Origin: Sitta carolinensis
Taxonomy: Eukaryota > Chordata > Aves > Passeriformes > Sittidae
Direction of reading: 5' to 3'
NCBI GenBank assembly: GCA_032173965.1
Contig: CM063283.1
Location: 34,883,743-34,947,742 of the forward strand
DNA length: 64,000 nucleotides
This document shows positions 62,701-64,000 of the stretch, in pieces. A model generated the notes under the pieces. The model searched no databases and had not been told where the DNA came from. It was given only the letters and a program-made list of their open reading frames with translations. A program made the translations under genes and the position numbers. Position 1 is the stretch's first letter. Each line of letters opens with the position of its first letter.

Positions 62701-63849
62701 GTAACTGTTGTAGTGGGTATATTCAGTGTGAAAGTGGTCAAATATTTGTTTGAATATTCCTCTAGAAGTATTAGGAACAAAACTGTTTTGAAGGACCAAA
62801 CAAGGTTAAGCCTACTTAGCTCCAAAGGAAGATGAGCCAGAAAGTGATTTCTTCACATATTAGGAGAACTCTGAGTGTTACACCCAAAAACTATTCAAGT
62901 TACCATTTCAAAAGGTTGTTCTTCCTTCTTGCCAGTTTAAATTTAAAACTTTAAATTTAAGGTGCTTCTTCAGGAGAGAAATCTGGTTTAAGATCAAGAT
63001 CTGACTTAAACAGCAGTGTGAAATAGGTGTATTTAGCATTACTACATTCTTAATTGTATCCATTATGATAGAAGTTTATTTCTGAGGACAGTTTTTAGGT
63101 GTCTTTATTTATTTGAATTTAAAAAGTTGTCTTGAGACTTGATTTTTCTTACTTCTCTTTCTCTGACTAGTAGAATTGCCTGACATGTTTTTAAAAGAGT
63201 AGAAATATGGTAACCTTATCTGTTTCACTCTTCTGTTAAGACTGTGTTTGGCAATTCTGGTCACCCTGGAATCAGACTTTTGAGTTGTATTTGTGAGAAA
63301 GAAATACTGTTTAATGGTATGTATATGAGCTTTGTGATTTAGGAGGAATCATAATTTATAAAATTGTGCAGATTTTTATCAGATCTTCAAATAATTTTGC
63401 AAAGGTAAGCTCTTAAAAGGGAGCAGCTGTTGCATACTTGAAGGTACTGCTTCCCAGAAGCTATCTTGTCCTCTCAAAATCTTTCTGAAACTTAACGAGT
63501 CACATCCAAAGATTTACCATACATACTGTCTTGGAGGTAAAAAGCACCAAATATTTGTTCTATGTAACTTAAATTTGTTATAACTTGTTCATTTGTGTGT
63601 ACATTGAACTACATAATACTGCATGTTTACTGTTATTTGAAAATATTAATATTTCAGCTGCTGATTGAAATCAACATCAATTGATGCATCAATTATGCAA
63701 ACTTGAAATTTGTAGTATTAAAGGCTTCACAAGACACAATTGAATCTTGTATTCTGTAACATGTGCATAACTGCCAAATAACTCATATTTTTCCAGCAGG
63801 TAGTGAGTTTGAAGAGGATCTTGAGATACTAGAAGAGGCTGCCTTACAG
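872..63849 (+). CDS. MYCBP2: MYCBP2 (PHR-family E3 ubiquitin ligase), 36 internal exons, partial gene
   Basis: Spliced exons translate into a protein I recognise as MYCBP2 (fly Highwire, worm RPM-1, fish Esrom, mouse Phr1). From family knowledge, it is a very large neuronal E3 ligase of about 4,650 residues that acts with FBXO45 and SKP1 and limits DLK/MAPK signalling during axon and synapse development. The window encodes about 1,745 residues: RCC1-like repeats (exons 1-15), a cysteine-rich insert (exons 7-8), PHR1 (exons 18-21) and PHR2 (exons 27-29). The start codon, the filamin-like repeat, the FBXO45-binding region and the C-terminal RING-Cys-relay are outside the window. Nearly all introns are GT-AG and phases match, except at the exon 9/10 and 15/16 junctions, where the frame is broken. 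The span includes introns; individual exons follow. Confidence 0.97.
2086..2224 (+). CDS. MYCBP2: MYCBP2 exon 2 of window
   Basis: The 139-nt exon runs from acceptor attgcag to donor gtaagt. It begins [14 protein letters not shown] and ends in phase 1 at LHIIS (A|GT). It is a conserved MYCBP2 segment with a helical [11 protein letters not shown] stretch leading into the propeller. The intron after it (2225-2837) shows nothing recognisable. Confidence 0.95.
2838..2914 (+). CDS. MYCBP2: MYCBP2 exon 3 of window (RCC1-like start)
   Basis: The 77-nt exon enters in phase 1 and ends in phase 0. It encodes [19 protein letters not shown] then KTASGK. The [10 protein letters not shown] pattern followed by GKIYYTG in exon 4 is an RCC1-type blade strand. 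The donor is gtactg. The intron after it (2915-4392, about 1.5 kb) is AT-rich with no repeat recognised. Confidence 0.94.
4393..4597 (+). CDS. MYCBP2: MYCBP2 exon 4 of window (RCC1-like blades)
   Basis: The 205-nt exon begins [16 protein letters not shown] and contains [20 protein letters not shown]. This is an RCC1 repeat signature: Gly-His, a small-residue turn, then the DGxIFxTG strand. It ends in phase 1 at GES(A|..), donor gtatgt. The intron after it (4598-5495) holds a chance open frame but no convincing feature. Confidence 0.97.
5496..5660 (+). CDS. MYCBP2: MYCBP2 exon 5 of window (RCC1-like blade with basic linker)
   Basis: The 165-nt exon has a weak acceptor (ttatttaaag). It encodes a basic linker ([13 protein letters not shown]) and then a blade containing [20 protein letters not shown]. 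It ends in phase 1 at donor gtaagt. The intron after it (5661-6356) shows no feature. Confidence 0.96.
6357..6515 (+). CDS. MYCBP2: MYCBP2 exon 6 of window (RCC1-like blade)
   Basis: The 159-nt exon encodes [20 protein letters not shown] then [13 protein letters not shown]. This is the clearest RCC1 repeat in this part: G-x-x-[10 protein letters not shown], NxxGQ. It ends in phase 1 at donor gtgtgt. A run of 20 T (6530-6549) lies 14 nt downstream of the donor. Confidence 0.97.
6530..6549. repeat. Poly(T) run next to exon 6 donor
   Basis: Twenty consecutive T, beginning 14 nt after the exon 6 donor. It could act as an intronic U-rich element of the TIA-1-binding type, but that is inference. 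It could also be an old poly(A) tail on the other strand; I see no element attached to it. Confidence 0.85.
6704..6858 (-). mobile_element. CR1 LINE fragment, 3' end
   Basis: On the minus strand this matches the 3' end of avian CR1. On the + strand it reads tagactcagaatatt, then a diverged 'ggtcatttagtgcaacccc', then agatcaggttgctcaaagcc, the hallmark reverse-complement CR1 string. It is 5'-truncated as usual for CR1 and ends about 40 bp before exon 7. Boundaries are approximate. Confidence 0.85.
6898..7102 (+). CDS. MYCBP2: MYCBP2 exon 7 of window (acidic stretch and first half of Cys-rich insert)
   Basis: The 205-nt exon has a weak acceptor (tcttaattag). It encodes an acidic stretch ([14 protein letters not shown]) and then a cysteine-rich segment with six Cys, including [17 protein letters not shown]. 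This insert interrupts the RCC1-like blades. Its CxxC spacing suggests metal binding, which I infer and cannot show. It ends in phase 2 at donor gtaagc. The intron after it (7103-7809) shows no feature. Confidence 0.97.
7810..7955 (+). CDS. MYCBP2: MYCBP2 exon 8 of window (second half of Cys-rich insert)
   Basis: The 146-nt exon has seven Cys in its first 20 residues ([20 protein letters not shown]), followed by [13 protein letters not shown] and a helical, hydrophobic end ([10 protein letters not shown]). With exon 7 it gives 13 Cys in about 60 residues. It ends in phase 1 at donor gtaagt. The intron after it (7956-8670) shows no feature. Confidence 0.97.
8671..8771 (+). CDS. MYCBP2: MYCBP2 exon 9 of window (apparent 1-nt deletion near donor)
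   Basis: The 101-nt exon encodes [20 protein letters not shown] and a basic tail to RRHR. In the mammalian protein as I recall it, RHR is followed by LEEGRG. Here the same bases are read as WKKEE because one base is missing after codon AGA (about 8753-8757). The exon therefore ends in phase 0 at the strong donor gtgagt, while exon 10 is open only after phase 1. A second GT four bases on (8776-8777) would restore the frame if used. Confidence 0.9.
9465..9530. repeat. Imperfect tandem duplication, two 34-nt units
   Basis: The unit AAGAGGAATAACTTACTGAG (start of copy 1, 9465) recurs as AAGAGGAGTAACATACTGAG at 9499, continuing with a similar TAT-rich tail. Two copies are seen, with a few substitutions. 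Confidence 0.75.
10170..10453 (+). mobile_element. CR1 LINE fragment, 3' end, sense
   Basis: Avian CR1 3' region on the + strand: a diverged 'ggtctcctctcccagg', then gaggcttaggctggacattt, gaataggctgcccggggagg, tggagtcaccatccctggag and a tail ending ctaattgattctgta. It is 5'-truncated and moderately diverged. Open frames across it are fragments of this repeat rather than a gene. Confidence 0.93.
17646..17753 (+). CDS. MYCBP2: MYCBP2 exon 10 of window
   Basis: The 108-nt exon has acceptor tttctcctcag. It is open in one frame only, the one entered in phase 1, giving [20 protein letters not shown] and ending KHKRDKHK. The other two frames contain stops. This matches MYCBP2 and shows that exon 9 should end in phase 1. 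It ends in phase 1 at donor gtattt, joining exon 11 as DGSG. Confidence 0.96.
20023..20242 (-). mobile_element. CR1 LINE fragment, 3' end
   Basis: Well-preserved antisense CR1 3' end: ggaatggtttgggttggaag, ggaccttagagatcatccag, ccccctgacatggacaggga and agatcaggttgctcaaagcc on the + strand. It fades out around the 'agagtaaagaattttttcat' string. It is one of the younger-looking CR1 copies here. Confidence 0.96.
23766..23787. repeat. Poly(A) run, 22 nt
   Basis: Uninterrupted A run in intron 10. No processed pseudogene or SINE body was recognised upstream of it. Confidence 0.85.
25212..25331 (+). CDS. MYCBP2: MYCBP2 exon 11 of window (RCC1-like blade)
   Basis: The 120-nt exon encodes a charged linker ([13 protein letters not shown]) and then [18 protein letters not shown], the start of a classical RCC1 repeat (CGxxHS). 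It ends in phase 1 at donor gtaaaa. The solo LTR at 25393-26755 begins only 61 nt after this donor. Confidence 0.97.
25393..26755 (-). mobile_element. Solo LTR of an endogenous retrovirus, antisense, 1,363 bp
   Basis: The block starts TGTCATAGGTTTG and ends CAAACTACGACA, so its ends are imperfect inverted repeats with TG...CA termini. It is flanked by a 5-bp direct repeat TGTGG (25388-25392 and 26756-26760), a target-site duplication. On the minus strand, an AATAAA signal (25526-25531) lies about 130 bp from the 3' end, as expected for an LTR with a long U3. It carries a C9 run, a (TC)n/G-rich tract (about 26371-26405) and a GC-rich segment. No gag, pol or env coding was seen, hence solo LTR. 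Family name not determined. Confidence 0.85.
26855..27100 (-). mobile_element. CR1 LINE fragment, 3' end
   Basis: Antisense CR1: acatagaatatcttcagtta, gggacattgagtccaactcc, tggctctgcacagggc, then the region ending gaagaaccttttcctgatac and cagcctaaaccctccctgac. It is a different CR1 subfamily from the copy at 20023. The right boundary is approximate. Confidence 0.88.
27426..27507 (+). CDS. MYCBP2: MYCBP2 exon 12 of window (RCC1-like blade)
   Basis: The 82-nt exon encodes [20 protein letters not shown] then GHGDVNS, a textbook RCC1 repeat end (GDVYTFGxGxxGQLGHG). It enters in phase 1 and ends in phase 2 (AG|G) at donor gtaagc. Confidence 0.98.
27914..28016 (-). mobile_element. TguSINE1-like SINE (tRNA-Ile head, CR1 tail), internally deleted
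   Basis: On the minus strand it begins with a tRNA-Ile-like head (TTAGTTCAGCTGGTCAGAGC, then GTGCTAGTAACACCAAGGTT) that includes an A-box-like start. It then runs into a CR1-type tail (GATCCTTGTGGGTCCCTG, CAGAATATTCTGA). This architecture is that of TguSINE1, a SINE described from passerine birds. The B-box region expected between head and tail is missing, so this copy has an internal deletion. Identification rests on remembered consensus features. Confidence 0.8.
29610..29656. repeat. (GA)n plus poly(A) 24 simple repeat
   Basis: GAGAGAGAGAGAAGAGAAAG leads into an uninterrupted A run (29633-29656). It is a purine-only simple repeat with no attached element recognised. Confidence 0.85.
33236..33353 (+). 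CDS. MYCBP2: MYCBP2 exon 13 of window (RCC1-like blade)
   Basis: The 118-nt exon encodes [20 protein letters not shown] then [19 protein letters not shown], a clear RCC1 repeat ([19 protein letters not shown]). It ends in phase 0 at donor gtaagg. The intron after it (33354-35311) is AT-rich, with a 15-nt A run at 34094-34108 and nothing else recognised. Confidence 0.98.
35312..35516 (+). CDS. MYCBP2: MYCBP2 exon 14 of window (end of RCC1-like propeller), GC donor
   Basis: The 205-nt exon begins [20 protein letters not shown] and contains [20 protein letters not shown], closing the RCC1-like propeller. The coding frame requires the exon to end at ATA G (HIIG), immediately followed by GCAAGA instead of GT. 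No GT nearby keeps the frame, so this is a GC-AG intron. It ends in phase 1. Confidence 0.96.
35517..35522 (+). other. MYCBP2: Non-canonical GC splice donor (intron 14)
   Basis: The sequence AG|GCAAGA fits the known consensus of GC-AG introns (AG|GCAAGT) at all but the last base. Joining here gives [10 protein letters not shown] with exon 15, as expected for MYCBP2. GC donors make up about 1% of vertebrate introns. Confidence 0.9.
35840..35995 (+). CDS. MYCBP2: MYCBP2 exon 15 of window (apparent 2-nt insertion, GC donor)
   Basis: The exon begins [20 protein letters not shown] and stays in frame to [10 protein letters not shown] run of five GT (35957-35966) then replaces the four expected from the conserved [10 protein letters not shown] reading, so the last 29 bases are read as VWILSMMLF. 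As written, the exon (156 nt to the GC donor at 35996) is out of frame with exon 16, which is open in one frame only. The sequence shows the break directly; the ancestral reading is from memory of the mammalian protein. Confidence 0.9.
35996..36001 (+). other. MYCBP2: Non-canonical GC splice donor (intron 15)
   Basis: TGGAG|GCAAGT is an exact match to the GC-donor consensus. It is at the position that gives the conserved WRFRPN join when the upstream 2-nt insertion is disregarded. A GT at 36000-36001 is an alternative donor that would bring the inserted exon back into frame, but its context (CAA|GTGTGG) is weak. Confidence 0.8.
35996..38297. other. Intron 15 (2.3 kb)
   Basis: AT-rich intronic sequence. 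I recognise no repeat family, exon or RNA gene in it. Confidence 0.6.
38298..38470 (+). CDS. MYCBP2: MYCBP2 exon 16 of window
   Basis: The 173-nt exon has a strong acceptor (ttcttgctctag). It encodes [20 protein letters not shown] then a segment ending [10 protein letters not shown]. It is open in one frame only (entered in phase 2); the other frames stop at once or within 15 codons. It ends in phase 1 at donor gtatac. Confidence 0.97.
39400..40256. mobile_element. Solo LTR with CpG-rich core, 857 bp
   Basis: It starts TGTCTCGGTTGGAAAGAC and ends CCTAACCCCCAACA, so it has TG...CA termini. It is flanked by a near-identical 5-bp direct repeat (gtagc 39395-39399, gcagc 40257-40261). The start resembles an LTR family I associate with songbird genomes, from memory. 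The middle (about 39585-39880) is very GC- and CpG-rich, unlike everything around it. Orientation is unclear because no convincing TATA plus AATAAA pair was found. No retroviral genes are present. Confidence 0.75.
39585..39880. promoter_or_regulatory. CpG-island-like core of the LTR, possible promoter
   Basis: Dense CpG, GC-box-like runs (ggggcgcggcgggccgggcg), an inverted CCAAT motif (gattggccc, about 39685) and an ATG in strong Kozak context (gcaccatgg, about 39759). These are promoter-type features inside an LTR. Activity is inference. The open frames crossing it are probably a by-product of high GC. Confidence 0.4.
40385..40510 (+). CDS. MYCBP2: MYCBP2 exon 17 of window
   Basis: The 126-nt exon encodes [20 protein letters not shown] then [20 protein letters not shown], the segment directly before PHR1. 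It ends in phase 1 at donor gtatgt. The next intron is only 102 bp. The LTR at 39400-40256 ends 128 bp before this exon. Confidence 0.98.
40613..40740 (+). CDS. MYCBP2: MYCBP2 exon 18 of window (PHR1 start)
   Basis: The 128-nt exon encodes [20 protein letters not shown] then [20 protein letters not shown], the opening strands of the first PHR domain (GWGYS, then the [11 protein letters not shown] motif). PHR domains are beta-sandwich folds known in this protein family. It ends in phase 0 at donor gtagga. The intron after it (40741-41948) shows no feature. Confidence 0.98.
41949..42040 (+). CDS. MYCBP2: MYCBP2 exon 19 of window (PHR1)
   Basis: The 92-nt exon encodes [20 protein letters not shown] then [11 protein letters not shown], the middle of PHR1. 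It ends in phase 2 at donor gtaact. The intron after it (42041-42885) is AT-rich with no feature seen. Confidence 0.98.
42886..43020 (+). CDS. MYCBP2: MYCBP2 exon 20 of window (PHR1)
   Basis: The 135-nt exon encodes [20 protein letters not shown] then [20 protein letters not shown], the typical PHR core ([20 protein letters not shown]). It ends in phase 2. The intron after it is only 80 bp (43021-43100), the shortest in the window. Confidence 0.98.
43101..43184 (+). CDS. MYCBP2: MYCBP2 exon 21 of window (PHR1 end)
   Basis: The 84-nt exon encodes [20 protein letters not shown] then QIPQLLYR, the last strands of PHR1 ([27 protein letters not shown]). It ends in phase 2 at donor gtaata. The intron after it (43185-44411) shows no feature. 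Confidence 0.98.
44412..44508 (+). CDS. MYCBP2: MYCBP2 exon 22 of window
   Basis: The 97-nt exon encodes a Ser/Lys/Gln-rich linker ([18 protein letters not shown]) and [13 protein letters not shown], following PHR1. It ends in phase 0 at donor gtgagt. Confidence 0.97.
45298..45304 (+). promoter_or_regulatory. TATA box of solo LTR
   Basis: TATAAAA, 58 bp before the LTR's AATAAA. The order and spacing fit a U3/R boundary near 45325-45330. Confidence 0.65.
45362..45367 (+). terminator. Poly(A) signal of solo LTR, sense to MYCBP2
   Basis: AATAAA in an LTR lying in the direction of host transcription. It could permit early polyadenylation inside intron 22, but use is not shown by the sequence. 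Confidence 0.6.
45451..45629 (+). repeat. 14-bp minisatellite inside LTR, 13 units
   Basis: Thirteen head-to-tail units of TGAGCTGAAYTCAC. Units 1-4 and 12 carry GAACTC, while units 5-11 and 13 carry GAATTC. Units 8, 10 and 12 are one base short. The grouping of variants suggests block-wise expansion. Confidence 0.95.
46021..46213 (+). CDS. MYCBP2: MYCBP2 exon 23 of window
   Basis: The 193-nt exon encodes [20 protein letters not shown] then [20 protein letters not shown], a hydrophobic, probably helical segment between PHR1 and PHR2. It ends in phase 1 at donor gtattc. The intron after it (46214-46818) shows no feature. Confidence 0.98.
46819..47093 (+). CDS. MYCBP2: MYCBP2 exon 24 of window
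   Basis: The 275-nt exon, the longest here, encodes [20 protein letters not shown] through [12 protein letters not shown], an alpha-helical inter-PHR region. It ends in phase 0 at donor gtacat. The intron after it (47094-48048) is AT-rich with no feature seen. Confidence 0.98.
48049..48270 (+). CDS. MYCBP2: MYCBP2 exon 25 of window
   Basis: The 222-nt exon (74 codons, phase 0 on both sides) encodes [20 protein letters not shown] through VAHMEKLSQ. Its codon usage is more GC-rich than that of its neighbours. The donor is gttagg, weaker than most here. The intron after it (48271-49907) shows no feature. Confidence 0.98.
49908..50099 (+). CDS. MYCBP2: MYCBP2 exon 26 of window
   Basis: The 192-nt exon (64 codons, phase 0-0) encodes [20 protein letters not shown] through [10 protein letters not shown], the helical segment leading to PHR2. 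The intron after it (50100-50932) carries a 29-nt T run at 50722-50750. Confidence 0.98.
50722..50750. repeat. Poly(T) run, 29 nt
   Basis: Uninterrupted T run in intron 26, about 180 nt before exon 27. No attached element was recognised. Confidence 0.9.
50933..51139 (+). CDS. MYCBP2: MYCBP2 exon 27 of window (PHR2 start)
   Basis: The 207-nt exon (69 codons, phase 0-0) encodes a linker ([19 protein letters not shown]) and the opening of PHR2: [20 protein letters not shown] then [12 protein letters not shown]. The GxxVYGG pattern mirrors GLFGG of PHR1. The intron after it (51140-51878) shows no feature. Confidence 0.98.
51879..52010 (+). CDS. MYCBP2: MYCBP2 exon 28 of window (PHR2)
   Basis: The 132-nt exon (44 codons, phase 0-0) encodes [20 protein letters not shown] then [18 protein letters not shown], the PHR2 middle. 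The intron after it (52011-52528) shows no feature. Confidence 0.98.
52529..52707 (+). CDS. MYCBP2: MYCBP2 exon 29 of window (PHR2 end)
   Basis: The 179-nt exon encodes [20 protein letters not shown] through [18 protein letters not shown]. The closing GQIPQILYY parallels GQIPQLLY at the end of PHR1 (exon 21). It ends in phase 2 at donor gtttgt. Confidence 0.98.
52708..55296. other. Intron 29 (2.6 kb)
   Basis: AT-rich, with a long A-rich middle (about 53300-54700). This could include an old, decayed element, but I could not assign a family. No exon or RNA gene was seen. Confidence 0.6.
55297..55439 (+). CDS. MYCBP2: MYCBP2 exon 30 of window
   Basis: The 143-nt exon encodes [20 protein letters not shown] through [11 protein letters not shown], a helical segment after PHR2. 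It ends in phase 1 at donor gtaagg. The intron after it (55440-56223) shows no feature. Confidence 0.98.
56224..56324 (+). CDS. MYCBP2: MYCBP2 exon 31 of window
   Basis: The 101-nt exon encodes [20 protein letters not shown] then [12 protein letters not shown], strongly hydrophobic. It is probably a buried helix rather than a membrane span, because the family is cytoplasmic. It ends in phase 0. The intron after it (56325-57487) shows no feature. Confidence 0.98.
57488..57706 (+). CDS. MYCBP2: MYCBP2 exon 32 of window
   Basis: The 219-nt exon (73 codons, phase 0-0) encodes [20 protein letters not shown], then a Gln/Ser/Thr-rich segment ([17 protein letters not shown]) and a close at VTHYK. 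The intron after it (57707-58813) shows no feature. Confidence 0.98.
58814..59039 (+). CDS. MYCBP2: MYCBP2 exon 33 of window
   Basis: The 226-nt exon encodes [20 protein letters not shown], then [20 protein letters not shown] and [15 protein letters not shown]. The fold is beta-rich. It ends in phase 1 at donor gtaata. The intron after it is short (287 bp). Confidence 0.98.
59327..59445 (+). CDS. MYCBP2: MYCBP2 exon 34 of window
   Basis: The 119-nt exon encodes [20 protein letters not shown] then [17 protein letters not shown]. It completes the beta-rich segment begun in exon 33 and ends in phase 0 at donor gtaagg. The intron after it (59446-60709) has a few chance open frames and nothing recognised. 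Confidence 0.98.
60710..60797 (+). CDS. MYCBP2: MYCBP2 exon 35 of window
   Basis: The 88-nt exon encodes [20 protein letters not shown] then MKKDLALPI, a predicted helix. The acceptor is weak (gatttgaag after a T run). It ends in phase 1 at donor gtaaga. Confidence 0.97.
60798..63799. other. Intron 35 (3.0 kb)
   Basis: AT-rich intron with no repeat family, exon or RNA gene recognised. It ends in a tandem ttccagcag acceptor. Confidence 0.6.
63794..63799 (+). other. MYCBP2: NAGNAG tandem splice acceptor before exon 36
   Basis: CAGCAG offers two AG acceptors three bases apart (95-96 and 98-99 of 637xx). The downstream AG gives LPIGSEFEED; the upstream one adds a single Ala ([11 protein letters not shown]). 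Both keep the frame. NAGNAG acceptors are a known source of single-residue variation. Confidence 0.85.
63800..63849 (+). CDS. MYCBP2: MYCBP2 exon 36 of window (last in window)
   Basis: The 50-nt exon encodes [16 protein letters not shown], an acidic helix, ending in phase 0 at donor gtatgc. The start is chosen at the second AG of the NAGNAG site because that reading matches the family. The gene continues beyond the window. Confidence 0.95.
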
Positions 63850-64000
63850 GTATGCTGCAGCCTTTTATCCGTTCCAGTGTATTGTGTTGCATTGCAATAA
63901 TTGCATTGAAACTTTCTGACTGCTACATAAGAAAATAATTTCTAAGGTTTTTATAGTAGAATGGAATCCAACTTATTATGTAACAGTTTAAGAGAATCAT

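Noticed and set aside
872..63849. MYCBP2 as a pseudogene
   Set aside because: Despite two frame breaks, introns, splice sites and 34 exons are intact and highly conserved, which is not the pattern of a processed or long-dead copy.

Overview
This window is intronic and exonic DNA of a vertebrate, almost certainly a bird and probably a passerine. It has one very large, intron-rich gene on the + strand, several CR1 LINE fragments and three solo LTRs. It also has a short tRNA-Ile/CR1 hybrid SINE on the minus strand (about 27914-28016) that matches TguSINE1, a family known from passerines. No bacterial-style gene, tRNA gene, rRNA gene or CRISPR array was seen.

The gene is MYCBP2 (PAM / Phr1 / Highwire / RPM-1 / Esrom), a giant atypical RING E3 ubiquitin ligase that controls axon growth and synapse formation. 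Thirty-six consecutive internal exons (called 1-36 here, not the official numbering) can be placed from 872 to 63849. They encode roughly 1,745 residues. The start codon lies upstream of the window and the catalytic RING end lies downstream. Exons 1-15 encode the RCC1-like propeller region, with a cysteine-rich insert in exons 7-8. Exons 18-21 encode the first PHR domain and exons 27-29 the second. The rest is helical or linker sequence and the stretch after PHR2. Exon phases agree at every junction except two.

The two exceptions are the main findings. Exon 9 ends in the wrong phase for exon 10, consistent with one missing base just before its donor. Exon 15 has an extra GT in a short GT run and is out of frame with exon 16. 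Either would truncate the protein. All other exons are intact and conserved, so sequence error, a private allele or alternative donor use is more likely than a dead gene. Introns 14 and 15 both appear to be GC-AG introns, and exon 36 has a NAGNAG tandem acceptor.

Layout: 1-8771, exons 1-9, compact, with one CR1 fragment. 8772-25211, two long introns around exon 10. 25212-28020, exon 11, a 1.36 kb antisense solo LTR, a CR1 piece, exon 12 and the SINE. 28020-38297, exons 13-15 and long introns. 38298-40384, exon 16 and a solo LTR with a CpG-rich core. 40385-46213, exons 17-23 (PHR1) and a sense solo LTR with a 14-bp minisatellite. 46214-63849, exons 24-36 (PHR2 and beyond), with large introns that show little. 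I found no undescribed biological system. The interest lies in gene structure and in mobile-element insertions close to exons.
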